A DNA stretch of 7,689 nt from Methanoregula sp. (GCA_022710665.1 JAKLGN010000058.1:1-7689); one strand, 5' to 3'. Positions 1-6,543 are shown, counted from the stretch's first letter. Notes: generated by a model not told the origin, from the sequence alone. Numbers and translations are program-made.

Positions 1-152
1 TTTCTGATTATACCTGTAAAATAGCTCCCGTTCCCCGCTACACAGGAATATCGCATCTGCCCCAAAAATCCCCCCTTGAGGGGGAGATACCCTGACAGAG
101 GGGGGCATCGAACCGGAAATCCCAAAGAGTAAAAAAACCACTACAGTCATTG

Positions 153-175
153 ACAGGCACTAAAATGTGCTCTGT
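153..175. repeat. Short hairpin with one bulge
   Basis: ACAGGCAC at 153-160 can pair with GTGC plus CTGT at 167-175, leaving a TAAAAT loop at 161-166 and a single bulged T at 171. A second, outer pair CTACAG (141-146) and CTGTAG (172-177) competes for the same right arm. The role is unknown. It lies far beyond the argF end and could belong to the unseen neighbour. Confidence 0.4.
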
Positions 176-321
176 AGAAACGGGCATGAACATTCAGAGT
201 TCACCGGAACCATAAAAATTGCAGATATCAGGGCTCCCCGCGTCAGGGCACCTCTCGGGTCACGGCAGGGCAGATCCGAATTTTTCTTTTTACGCTCAAG
301 GTAATTGATCTGCCGCGGGGG

Positions 322-344
322 CGCCACGTCGGGAGTAGGTGGCG
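322..344. repeat. 6-bp inverted repeat hairpin CGCCAC/GTGGCG
   Basis: CGCCAC (322-327) and GTGGCG (339-344) are perfect inverted repeats around an 11-base loop. They lie just after a longer-range pair, GGCAGATC (269-276) and GATCTGCC (307-314), which brackets a pyrimidine-rich stretch (281-291). Together these could fold as neighbouring stems. There is no U-run directly after the stem on either strand, so a simple terminator is not well supported. Confidence 0.35.
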
Positions 345-462
345 TTGATTACAAATAATTGAGAACGTGAAAAATCCGAAAAAACAACGTGTGATTAATA
401 CAATTTTCATACGAAATCATTGGATAGACGCTCCCATGGGCATTTGCTCACGCTTGAGCCCA

Positions 463-536
463 CGCATTGCGATAATCACTGAAGAAGGTTATTTGCGATT
501 TCTCCGGTGAATAGAGGATAATCCTATCGCAATGCG
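463..536. repeat. 12-bp perfect inverted repeat with a third half-copy inside
   Basis: CGCATTGCGATA at 463-474 and TATCGCAATGCG at 525-536 are exact reverse complements separated by 50 bases. A third copy of the core, TTGCGAT at 493-499, lies inside the loop in the same orientation as the left arm, so the right arm could pair with either left partner. An 11-bp palindrome, AGGATAATCCT, sits at 515-525 next to the right arm. The right arm also runs into the GC-rich hairpin at 535-562. Competing pairings of this sort are typical of regulatory or protein-binding RNA, but whether this stretch is transcribed (as argF 3' UTR or otherwise) is inference. Confidence 0.5.
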
Positions 537-562
537 CCCCCGCCCCGAAAGAGGCAGGGGTG
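535..562 (-). terminator. GC-rich hairpin downstream of argF
   Basis: Read on the minus strand, CCCCUGCCUC (560-551) pairs with GGGGCGGGGG (546-537) around a UUUC loop (550-547). This gives a 10-bp stem with two G-U pairs and a possible extra closing pair, 562-535. The same two positions would be C-A mismatches on the plus strand, so the stem is better formed in a minus-strand transcript, that is, in the 3' region of the argF operon about 90 bases after the stop. It could protect the 3' end or aid termination. No U-run follows it directly, so it is not a classical bacterial-type terminator. Confidence 0.45.
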
Positions 563-584
563 GCGCAAGGGAGTCGATCATGGG

Positions 585-649
585 AAAAAATGAGGTTTTC
601 TCCAAGGTCAAAAAAAATTTACCCTAAATAGCCTGACTGCGGGAAAAAA
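585..649 (-). terminator. Tandem oligo-T tracts ending the argF operon
   Basis: Three A-runs on the plus strand read as oligo-T on the minus strand directly after the argF stop codon: T6 at 649-644, T8 at 617-610 and T6 at 590-585. Archaeal RNA polymerase terminates at such non-template T-runs without needing a stem, and repeated tracts are typical. They fit the end of the carS-pyrE-purD-argF transcript. The T8 tract is the strongest candidate. Confidence 0.6.
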
Positions 650-650
650 T

Positions 651-1562
651 TTATTTTTTCAGCAGCCATACAAGAAGAGCCTTCTGGGCATGCAGGCGGT
701 TCTCTGCCTCATCCCAGACAAGGCTCTGGCCGCCTTCCATCACTTCATCAGAAATTTCCTGACCCCGGTGCGCAGGCAGGCAGTGGAGCACTCTCGCTCC
801 TTTGGAGGCAAGGCGCAGGAGGGGGGCATCAACAGTGTATTGTTCGAAGACCTTCAGACGCACCTCGCGTTCCTTGTCATCGCCCATGGAGATCCAGGTA
901 TCAGTGATGATAACGTCCGCATCCTTCACCGCTGCTTCCGGCTTCCTGACAAGTTTCACGTGTCCGCCAAGCGACCGGGCTTTTTTCACGATCGTCTCTT
1001 CGGGTTCATACCCCTTTGGCGTTGCGACCGTAACGTCATAGCCGGTCAGGACCGTGGAGAGGATCAGGGAGTTGCATACATTGTTGCCATCACCCACCCA
1101 CGCAACGTTCAGGTCGCTAATCGATCCGAAGTGCTCCTTCATGGTCATGATATCAGCCAGCAGCTGGCAGGGATGTTCGAGATCCGAGAGCCCGTTGATG
1201 ACGGGAATAGTTGCATACTCCGCGAATTCCTCGATCGTGCTGTGTTTGTATGCCCGGATCATAATAGCTGACACATACCGGGATGCAGCCCTTGCGGTAT
1301 CCCTTATCTCCTCACCGCGCCAGATTTGCATGTCCCGGGCATTGAGGAAAAGAGCATGCCCGCCCAGCTCATTCATACCCACTTCGAACGATATGTGAGT
1401 ACGGGTTGAGGCTTTCTCAAATATCATGGCTAACGTTTTTCCAGCCAGGAGTTCATGGGCAACACCTGCTTTTTTCTGCCGTTTCAGTTTCTCGGCCTCT
1501 GCAAGGATCCCTTCAAGCTCAGCCCGGCTTATGTCGAGAATGGAGATAAAATCTTTTTTCAT
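651..1562 (-). CDS. argF: Ornithine carbamoyltransferase
   Basis: This enzyme makes citrulline from ornithine and carbamoyl phosphate in cytosolic arginine synthesis. The 303-residue length is typical of the family. Motifs seen are FEKASTRT at 48-55 (carbamoyl phosphate binding), HPCQ at 130-133, the DTWISMGDD ornithine loop at 221-229 and HCLPAHRG at 260-267 with the active-site Cys. The domain order is complete, with the usual C-terminal [13 protein letters not shown] stretch. The ATG start overlaps the purD stop by 4 bases (ATGA) and is preceded by AAGGAG with a 5-base spacer, so translation is probably coupled. It is the last gene of the operon, and oligo-T runs follow its stop. One oddity is His56 at the second Arg position of the usual STRTR motif. 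The ornithine-loop and HCLP motifs favour ornithine over aspartate carbamoyltransferase. Confidence 0.96.
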   Translation of the reverse strand: MKKDFISILDISRAELEGILAEAEKLKRQKKAGVAHELLAGKTLAMIFEKASTRTHISFEVGMNELGGHALFLNARDMQIWRGEEIRDTARAASRYVSAIMIRAYKHSTIEEFAEYATIPVINGLSDLEHPCQLLADIMTMKEHFGSISDLNVAWVGDGNNVCNSLILSTVLTGYDVTVATPKGYEPEETIVKKARSLGGHVKLVRKPEAAVKDADVIITDTWISMGDDKEREVRLKVFEQYTVDAPLLRLASKGARVLHCLPAHRGQEISDEVMEGGQSLVWDEAENRLHAQKALLVWLLKK

Positions 1563-2848
1563 AGCAACTCCTTCATGTGGGCGATACGCCGTTCCAGCAG
1601 GGCACGGGTGCCGATATCCTGCCGGTACCTCACGGCACCTTTTACACCTGACGCGGCCTGCTCTGCAGTTCGTTCAGCAACCTCAAGCGTTTCACCCAGA
1701 CCAACATACGCAAGTGTCCGAGAAGTCTGGGTCAAAAACGAACCAGATGCTTTTTTCTCCACATTGGCGTAATAGAGCACGGCCGGGTGGTTTTTCGGGA
1801 GCGTGATGGGATCACCGGCATGGGGTGCATCCGGGTATCCTTCCGGTACGAGGTATTTGCAGACCGTTGCAAGGGGTTCAAAGCTCACATGCGATGATGC
1901 GAGCGACCCCTCTGAAATCCTGCAGACGATCTCCGACAGGTCAGAAGAGAGGATGGAGAGGACATTCATTGCTTCCGGATCACCAAACCGGGCATTGAAC
2001 TCGATCACTTTCGGGCCTTGTGCTGTATTCATGAACTGGCCGTAGAGAATACCCTTGTAGGGACTCTCAGCACGTTCCATGGCAGCGACAACCGACTGCA
2101 TGATGGCAAGAGACCTTAAAAAAACCCTCTCCGATACAAAGGGGAGTATGTGGTCCGGCATCGAGTACGACCCCATCCCGCCGGTATTCGGGCCGGTGTC
2201 TCCATCGAATGCCCGCTTGTGATCCTGGACAAGGGGCATGGGAACCAGATGGTTGCCGTCAACAAAAGCCTGCAGGGTGAATTCTTCGCCGAGCAACCGT
2301 TCTTCCAGCACCACTTCGCCGTTCAGGGACCTTGCATAGGCAATCGCACCTGCACGGTCAACCTGTTCACCCATAATGCGGACACCTTTTCCACCGGTGA
2401 GACCGATCGGCTTGACTACGAGATCTCCATCATACTCCTCGATGAAATTGACAGCTTCTGCTGCTGAATGAAATACCCGATAGAGAGGACAACCGTCAAG
2501 CTGGTTTATGTCCATCATCTGCCGGCAGAATGCTTTATCGGTTTCCAGACGGGCAGCTGCTTTTGTCGGGCCAATACACGGGATACCAGCGGATTCGAGG
2601 GCATCGACAATGCCGGCCTCAAGGGGGGCTTCCGGACCGATAAATGCATATTCCACCCCTTCCTCGCGTGCAAAACCGACTGCATTTTTTACATCGGTTT
2701 CCCTGCAGATATGAACCTTTTTTGCAACAGCATCGATACCGGGATTGCGCCGGATCATAACGGAATAGATCTCAGTATCTGGATTGCGGCTGAGAGCAGA
2801 TGCTATAGCGTGCTCGCGTCCTCCCCCGCCCACAACGAGTATCTTCAT
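1559..2848 (-). CDS. purD: Phosphoribosylamine-glycine ligase (GAR synthetase)
   Basis: This enzyme joins glycine to 5-phosphoribosylamine using ATP, the second step of purine synthesis. The 429 residues are the normal single-domain length, with no fused PurM or PurN. It opens with the GGGGREH loop at 7-13 of the N-terminal domain, then GPEAPLEAG at 71-79, an ATP-grasp core including [12 protein letters not shown] at 144-155, the [19 protein letters not shown] signature at 210-228 and the family motif RFGDPEAM at 287-294 with metal-binding residues. The ATG start has AGGAGG at 2853-2858, 4 bases upstream. It lies 24 bases after pyrE and overlaps argF by 4 bases, so it is in the operon. It needs PRPP-derived substrate, as does the pyrE step beside it. 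Nothing in it looks truncated. Confidence 0.97.
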   Translation of the reverse strand: MKILVVGGGGREHAIASALSRNPDTEIYSVMIRRNPGIDAVAKKVHICRETDVKNAVGFAREEGVEYAFIGPEAPLEAGIVDALESAGIPCIGPTKAAARLETDKAFCRQMMDINQLDGCPLYRVFHSAAEAVNFIEEYDGDLVVKPIGLTGGKGVRIMGEQVDRAGAIAYARSLNGEVVLEERLLGEEFTLQAFVDGNHLVPMPLVQDHKRAFDGDTGPNTGGMGSYSMPDHILPFVSERVFLRSLAIMQSVVAAMERAESPYKGILYGQFMNTAQGPKVIEFNARFGDPEAMNVLSILSSDLSEIVCRISEGSLASSHVSFEPLATVCKYLVPEGYPDAPHAGDPITLPKNHPAVLYYANVEKKASGSFLTQTSRTLAYVGLGETLEVAERTAEQAASGVKGAVRYRQDIGTRALLERRIAHMKELL

Positions 2849-2872
2849 TATCCCTCCTATTAGACGTATGCC

Positions 2873-3394
2873 CTAAAAATCTCTGCTTTTTAAAAGTTCG
2901 CTGACCCGGACAAGAGGGATGACCTCCACACCGTGTTCCAGGAGCATCTGCCCGGCTCCCTGTTCCCGGTCAACAACGGTGACAACACGGTCAGCCCGTC
3001 CTCCGGCCGACCGAAGGGTCTGTATACCATACAGCGCTGATCCCCCCGACGTAGTGACATCCTCAATAAGGAGAACATTTTTCCCGCGGATATTGCCGAT
3101 AATGAGGTCTTTTTTTCCATGCGCCTTTTCAGAGGAGCGGATAATGGCATAGGGTTTTTTACTGACCAGCGAAACGGCAACGGCAAGGGGGACACCTCCG
3201 ACAGCCACACCAGCAATCACATCAAACTCATACGATACCGCGACTTCTGCTGCAACTGCTGACAGGAGATCCGGGTGGGTGACCGCGGATTTCACATCGA
3301 TATAGTAGGTACTCTTCATACCGGATGCCAGCGTGAATTCCCCGAACTCGATTGCCTTGTACCTGACCAGTAACTCTCTGAGGGTGGCTGTCAC
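2873..3394 (-). CDS. pyrE: Orotate phosphoribosyltransferase
   Basis: This enzyme converts orotate and PRPP to orotidine monophosphate in pyrimidine synthesis. The 173 residues match the compact archaeal form, which lacks a fused OMP decarboxylase. Seen are the orotate-binding FTLASGMKSTYYIDVK at 20-35, the flexible catalytic loop around KAHGKKD at 90-96 and the PRPP-binding motif LLIEDVTTSGGSA at 108-120. The start is GTG (3394-3392), overlapping the carS stop as GTGA. A strong AAGGAGGT lies 6 bases upstream, inside the last codons of carS, which settles the start and suggests translational coupling. Orotate transferase is preferred over other PRPP transferases because of the combined motifs. 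Confidence 0.95.
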   Translation of the reverse strand: MTATLRELLVRYKAIEFGEFTLASGMKSTYYIDVKSAVTHPDLLSAVAAEVAVSYEFDVIAGVAVGGVPLAVAVSLVSKKPYAIIRSSEKAHGKKDLIIGNIRGKNVLLIEDVTTSGGSALYGIQTLRSAGGRADRVVTVVDREQGAGQMLLEHGVEVIPLVRVSELLKSRDF

Positions 3395-3954
3395 CAGGGG
3401 ACCTCCTTGACTTTTAAAAGATATCCGACAAGGTTGGTTGCCCGGTGCAGAATTGGAGTAATGAAGAGAATGACAAGAAATATGGGGAGCGTGACTGTTC
3501 CAAAGAGCCAGGCAGGATCACCAATGAGCAGGAGGAGGAATGCCCCCGCAACAAGATCGTACTGGTCAGCGATCGGCCATTTCGTTCCCCGTTCTTTCCC
3601 ATACCTGCGTTTAAAGAAGCTCTTGACCAGGTCCCCGAGAAGGGCTCCCGTGGCCAGCAGAGTGACAGACAGGAAGGTATGCTCAGGCAGACCTTCCTGC
3701 AGAAAGCTGCTGGAAAGCCAGATAAGGATTATACCGGTGATGATGCCCGCAAGAATCCCGATGATCAGGCCCCGATATGTTTTTCCGTCGCCAAAGATAC
3801 GCCTGCCGTCGGAAAAATTCCTGCCGAGATCTATGGGGGTTCCTCCCCCGAATAATGCTGCAGCCGGGTTTGGTATGTATGCAGGAAGCATGATCCAGAG
3901 GGCCCCGATCAATGGTATTATCAGAAACTCAATACTAATAATGTAGCACTCCAA
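3391..3954 (-). CDS. carS: CDP-archaeol synthase (CTP:2,3-di-O-geranylgeranyl-glycerol phosphate cytidylyltransferase)
   Basis: This integral membrane enzyme of the DUF46/CarS family uses CTP to activate the archaeal diether lipid before polar headgroups are added. The 187 residues contain about five hydrophobic segments (near 6-26, 62-82, 93-112, 133-150 and 152-170). The conserved cytosolic motifs are GGGTPIDLGRNF at 36-47, GDGKTYRG at 55-62, GDLVKSFFKRR at 107-117 and WPIADQYD at 126-133. The start is uncertain. The frame has no ATG before codon 22, which would remove the first membrane segment, so a TTG at 3954 with AGGT just upstream is the likeliest choice, giving a start close to that of relatives. 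It is the first gene of the operon and is divergent from the Tes gene 74 bases away. Confidence 0.92.
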   Translation of the reverse strand: MECYIISIEFLIIPLIGALWIMLPAYIPNPAAALFGGGTPIDLGRNFSDGRRIFGDGKTYRGLIIGILAGIITGIILIWLSSSFLQEGLPEHTFLSVTLLATGALLGDLVKSFFKRRYGKERGTKWPIADQYDLVAGAFLLLLIGDPAWLFGTVTLPIFLVILFITPILHRATNLVGYLLKVKEVPW

Positions 3955-4028
3955 TACCTGTAATAAAGAGCAGATGCTAACATTAAGGTTACTAAATTAC
4001 TGAAATTTTTTTTATCCTCCGTGGGTGT
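3955..4028. promoter_or_regulatory. Divergent carS/tes promoter region
   Basis: This 74-base gap must hold start signals for both divergent genes. Its middle (3985-4016) is AT-rich. ACTAAATTACTG near 3991-4002 lies at a suitable distance to act as a TATA-like element for the plus-strand gene, and its complement lies 38-47 bases from the carS start. TTACT occurs twice with 8-base spacing (3989-3993 and 3997-4001), and TAAC/GTTA half-sites flank ATTAAG at 3978-3991, which could bind a regulator. Neither TATA assignment is strong. That both genes are controlled here is inferred from layout. Confidence 0.4.
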
Positions 4029-5504
4029 ATGTTGATGCTGATAAAAAGGACCCGCAGTCTCTGCCCTGCCTGCAACATCGCGCTCGATGCTGAGATTGTT
4101 GAAGAGGAGGGAAAGATCTGGCTGAAACGGATTTGCCCGGACCATGGGGTTTTCCGGAACCTGTACTGGTCAGATGCGGTATTGTATCACCGGTTCGACA
4201 AGTATAATGCCTTGGGTGATGGTATCGCAAATCCCCAGAATACCACCGCATCTCCCGATAGCTGTCCTGCTGCCTGTGGTTTATGCACCAACCACCATTC
4301 CGAAACGCTCCTGGCTAATATCGATCTCACCAACCGGTGCAACCTTGACTGTGACTTCTGTTTTGCCAATGCACGCGCCTGCGGGTTTATCTATGAACCG
4401 GATTTCGACGAAGTTGTCGCGATGCTGAAACTTCTGAGGTCCCAACGGCCGGTCCCTGCCCCGGCGGTCCAGTTCTCCGGTGGCGAACCGACAATGAGGG
4501 ATGATCTCCTCGATATCATCAGGAAGGCAAAAGAGCTTGGTTTCCCGCAGGTCCAGGTAGCATCGAATGGCATCAAGCTGGCAAATGACCCTGACTTTGC
4601 ACAGAAACTGAAGGATACCGGGCTGAACACGATATACCTCCACTTTGACGGGATCTCGAAGGAGACCAACCCGTATTTAACATTGCACCTGAAAGCGATT
4701 GAAAACTTAAAGCGCGTCCGTCTCGGCGTTGTTCTCGTTCCGACAGTAATCCGGGGCCGCAATGATCACGAGCTCGGCGACATCATCCGCTTCGCTGCCG
4801 CTAATATCTCCGTGATTCGTGGCGTAAACTTCCAGCCGGTCGCGTTTACCGGGGCAGCAGGCGATGATGATATCAATAAATCACGGATCACCATTCCTGA
4901 TGTGCTCGGGAAGATAGAAGACCAGATGCCGGGGATACTCAGAAAAGATGATTTTTACCCGGTCCCCTGCGTCCTGCCATTTTCAGATCTTGTCGAGGCA
5001 TACACGGGTAAACCGCAGGTCCGCTTCACTGCCCACCAGCACTGCGGCGCAGCAACGTATGTATTCGTGCAGGAAGACAGCCTGGTACCTGTTAACCGGA
5101 TGCTGAACGTTGACGCGTTCTTCAACACGGTCGAACAGATGGCAGAGAGCCTGAAAAAAGGCGGGACTCTCAACAAGTACAAGACACTCCTCGAAGGTGT
5201 GAAGAACATGCATGATTCGGTAAGGCAGGGTGAGCAGGGTGCGACGACCGAATTCTGGAAGATCATCGGAAAGACCCTTATCAGCCAGAACTTCGAGTCA
5301 TTGCGGGAATTCCACTGGAATGCTCTTTTTATCGGTACTATGCATTTCATGGACCGGTATAACTACGATCTTGAGAGGGTCAGCCGCTGCTGCATCCACT
5401 ATGCTACACCGGACGGAAAACTGATCCCCTTCTGCACCTATAACAGCGGGCCGGTATACCGGGAGCAAATATGGAAGAGATTTGCAAAGGTGCCGGAGAA
5501 ATAG
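4029..5504 (+). CDS. tes: Radical SAM tetraether lipid synthase (Tes family)
   Basis: This is a radical SAM protein of the MJ0619/Tes family, whose members join the phytanyl chain ends of two diether lipids through carbon-carbon bonds to make tetraether membrane lipids. The 491-residue length fits. The N-terminal region has a CPAC...CPDHG metal site (C12, C15, C36), then CPAACGLC (C79, C83, C86), and the radical SAM cluster motif CNLDCDFC (C104, C108, C111). FSGGEPTMRDD follows as the SAM-binding GGE region. Further cysteines at about 314, 339, 454-455 and 469 sit in conserved-looking contexts such as PVPCVLPFSD and IPFCTYNSGPVYRE, and suit the extra clusters of this family. Two starts are possible. 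ATG 4035 (residue 3) has GGGTG at a 7-base spacing and looks better than ATG 4029. Divergence from carS supports a lipid role. A related radical SAM enzyme with another substrate cannot be excluded. Confidence 0.87.
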   Translation: MLMLIKRTRSLCPACNIALDAEIVEEEGKIWLKRICPDHGVFRNLYWSDAVLYHRFDKYNALGDGIANPQNTTASPDSCPAACGLCTNHHSETLLANIDLTNRCNLDCDFCFANARACGFIYEPDFDEVVAMLKLLRSQRPVPAPAVQFSGGEPTMRDDLLDIIRKAKELGFPQVQVASNGIKLANDPDFAQKLKDTGLNTIYLHFDGISKETNPYLTLHLKAIENLKRVRLGVVLVPTVIRGRNDHELGDIIRFAAANISVIRGVNFQPVAFTGAAGDDDINKSRITIPDVLGKIEDQMPGILRKDDFYPVPCVLPFSDLVEAYTGKPQVRFTAHQHCGAATYVFVQEDSLVPVNRMLNVDAFFNTVEQMAESLKKGGTLNKYKTLLEGVKNMHDSVRQGEQGATTEFWKIIGKTLISQNFESLREFHWNALFIGTMHFMDRYNYDLERVSRCCIHYATPDGKLIPFCTYNSGPVYREQIWKRFAKVPEK

Positions 5505-5516
5505 GGATCCCTATTT
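5499..5516. terminator. 18-bp perfect palindrome at the convergent gene ends
   Basis: AAATAGGGATCCCTATTT is an exact palindrome that includes the Tes stop codon (TAG, 5502-5504). In RNA from either strand it can form a 7-bp stem with a GATC loop. It lies in the 20-base space between the convergent Tes and alanine dehydrogenase genes, so a bidirectional 3'-end structure is plausible. A GAATTC palindrome follows at once (5517-5522). No long T-run follows on either strand, so the terminator role is tentative. Confidence 0.45.
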
Positions 5517-5524
5517 GAATTCTA

Positions 5525-6487
5525 TCAAGGGAACGGCAGCTCGATCTTCCTGCCGTGCTGCATCGCGATCTTCGCAATGGCGAGATCCTGAATGGCTAGT
5601 CCTGTCGAATCAAAGATGGTGATCGCATCCTCACCTGAACGCCGCTTCTTCCCGATCACAACCTCCCCGAGGGTCCCGGCTATCTCATCTGCCCGGTATA
5701 GTCCCGTGCGAATCGGAACATTGATCTCTCCGGAATGAATTGCCTGGAAAGGATCGTCCACAAAGACCTGTCCGCGCCGGAGCAGGGCCGGGTCCAGTTC
5801 CTCCTTACCAGGAGCATCCGCCCCGATTGCGTTGATATGAGTGCCTTCATGGATCCACTCGCTCCTGATGATAGGGCTCGTTGAAGGGGTTGTGGTCACA
5901 AGCACATCGCAGTCGCAGGTCTTTTCGATAGGTAATGCCAGGCACGGGAATTCCATAAAACGGTCGGCAAACTTCCTGACATGCTGCGGGTCACGCCCCC
6001 AGATCCTGACCTGCCGTATCTTCAGTTCTTTCGAAATGGCCGCAACCTGCGCCTCTGCCTGTCGACCGGTCCCGATCACTCCCAGCACAACCTCTTTTTT
6101 CGGGCTGAGGTATTTTGCGGCAACGGCACCTGCCGCACCGGTTCTCATATCCGTCAGACGGGTTGCATTGATGACTGCAAGAGGTTGACCCGTGACAAGA
6201 TCCAGAATGATGGTAAGCGCCATGACCGTCGGGAGCCCGGACCGGGGATTTTTCGGGTGAACATTCACAACTTTTACTCCGGCAATTGAAAGCGATGGGA
6301 GGTAGGCAGGCATGGTACGGAAATCTCCTTCCGGCAGGGTAATGTAAACCTTCGGGGGCATCTGGACAAGGCCTTTCCCGTGATCCGCAAATGCTGATTC
6401 CATGCTCAGGTTTACCTGCCCGAGATCGAGACCCATATCAGTATCCGTGAAATACTGCATGAGCGAAGATCCTTGCTCATCGGTCAT
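5525..6487 (-). CDS. ala: Alanine dehydrogenase, ornithine cyclodeaminase/mu-crystallin family
   Basis: This NAD(P)-dependent enzyme probably interconverts alanine and pyruvate plus ammonia, as in Archaeoglobus AF1665, whose sequence it resembles closely as recalled: MPPKVYI, SGLPTVMAL, THINAIGADAPGKEELD, GEINVP and ITIFDSTGLAIQDLAIAK. In numbering from 6487, the catalytic Lys is K46, a conserved MRTGAAG stretch is at 114-120 and the nucleotide loop VIGTGRQA is near 137-144. The longest frame is 320 residues, but ATG at 6460-6458 (311 residues, starting MQYFTD) is the likelier start. It has AAGGAT upstream and fits the family N-terminus, whereas the outer ATG has no ribosome site and lies within about 15 bases of a TATA-like TTTTTAGATA. 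Ornithine cyclodeaminase is the main alternative, but the THINAIGADAPGKEELD stretch favours the archaeal alanine enzyme. Confidence 0.85.
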   Translation of the reverse strand: MTDEQGSSLMQYFTDTDMGLDLGQVNLSMESAFADHGKGLVQMPPKVYITLPEGDFRTMPAYLPSLSIAGVKVVNVHPKNPRSGLPTVMALTIILDLVTGQPLAVINATRLTDMRTGAAGAVAAKYLSPKKEVVLGVIGTGRQAEAQVAAISKELKIRQVRIWGRDPQHVRKFADRFMEFPCLALPIEKTCDCDVLVTTTPSTSPIIRSEWIHEGTHINAIGADAPGKEELDPALLRRGQVFVDDPFQAIHSGEINVPIRTGLYRADEIAGTLGEVVIGKKRRSGEDAITIFDSTGLAIQDLAIAKIAMQHGRKIELPFP

Positions 6488-6489
6488 TA

Positions 6490-6499
6490 ACGTATCTAA
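6490..6499 (-). promoter_or_regulatory. Possible TATA element for the alanine dehydrogenase gene
   Basis: On the minus strand TTTTTAGATA lies in the 56-base gap after the UPF0058 gene. About 25 bases further on is a transcription start near 6468, which leaves room for the AAGGA ribosome site and the ATG at 6460 but excludes the ATG at 6487. The element is a weak match, so the assignment rests mainly on spacing. Confidence 0.3.
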
Positions 6500-6543
6500 A
6501 AACAGAGATTGATCGGAAACTTCGATATTGACGGCGGACTGTA

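Larger units (their letters stand above)
1..462. other. Noncoding region with scattered inverted repeats
   Basis: No convincing coding frame was found here on either strand. The only open stretch touching the left edge is about 30 codons (third plus-strand frame, ending near 94) and has no recognisable content. The sequence holds several short inverted repeats: C5/G5 around a TTGA loop at 71-84; ACAGGCAC/GTGC-T-CTGT at 153-160 and 167-175 with one bulged base; GGCAGATC/GATCTGCC at 269-276 and 307-314; and CGCCAC/GTGGCG at 322-327 and 339-344. Positions 345-420 are AT-rich. The region could hold a promoter or leader of an unseen neighbour to the left, or an unrecognised structured RNA. No tRNA, rRNA or RNase P signature was recognised. 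Confidence 0.6.

Noticed and set aside
3..94. 3' end of a plus-strand gene at the left edge
   Set aside because: About 30 codons are open, but the peptide has no recognisable feature and half of it overlaps C/G-run hairpins. There is too little to support a gene.
1..650. CRISPR array, tRNA or mobile-element end in the noncoding region
   Set aside because: There are no regularly spaced direct repeats, no cloverleaf with a plausible anticodon arm, no transposase fragment and no target-site duplication.
690..1271. Open plus-strand frame of 193 codons opposite argF
   Set aside because: It is antisense to a gene with full motif support, has no recognisable protein features and no ribosome site was noted. 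The same applies to other long antisense frames at 1426-1806, 2468-2863, 3407-3946 and 7147-7677.
3445..3855. Plus-strand frame of 136 codons opposite carS
   Set aside because: Its composition is highly charged, as expected from the complement of a membrane protein gene, and CarS motifs on the other strand are clear.
5525..6487. Ornithine cyclodeaminase linked to argF in ornithine metabolism
   Set aside because: The sequence matches the archaeal alanine dehydrogenase branch better (THINAIGADAPGKEELD, FDSTGLAIQD), and the gene is not in the argF operon. The alternative is kept only as a minor possibility.
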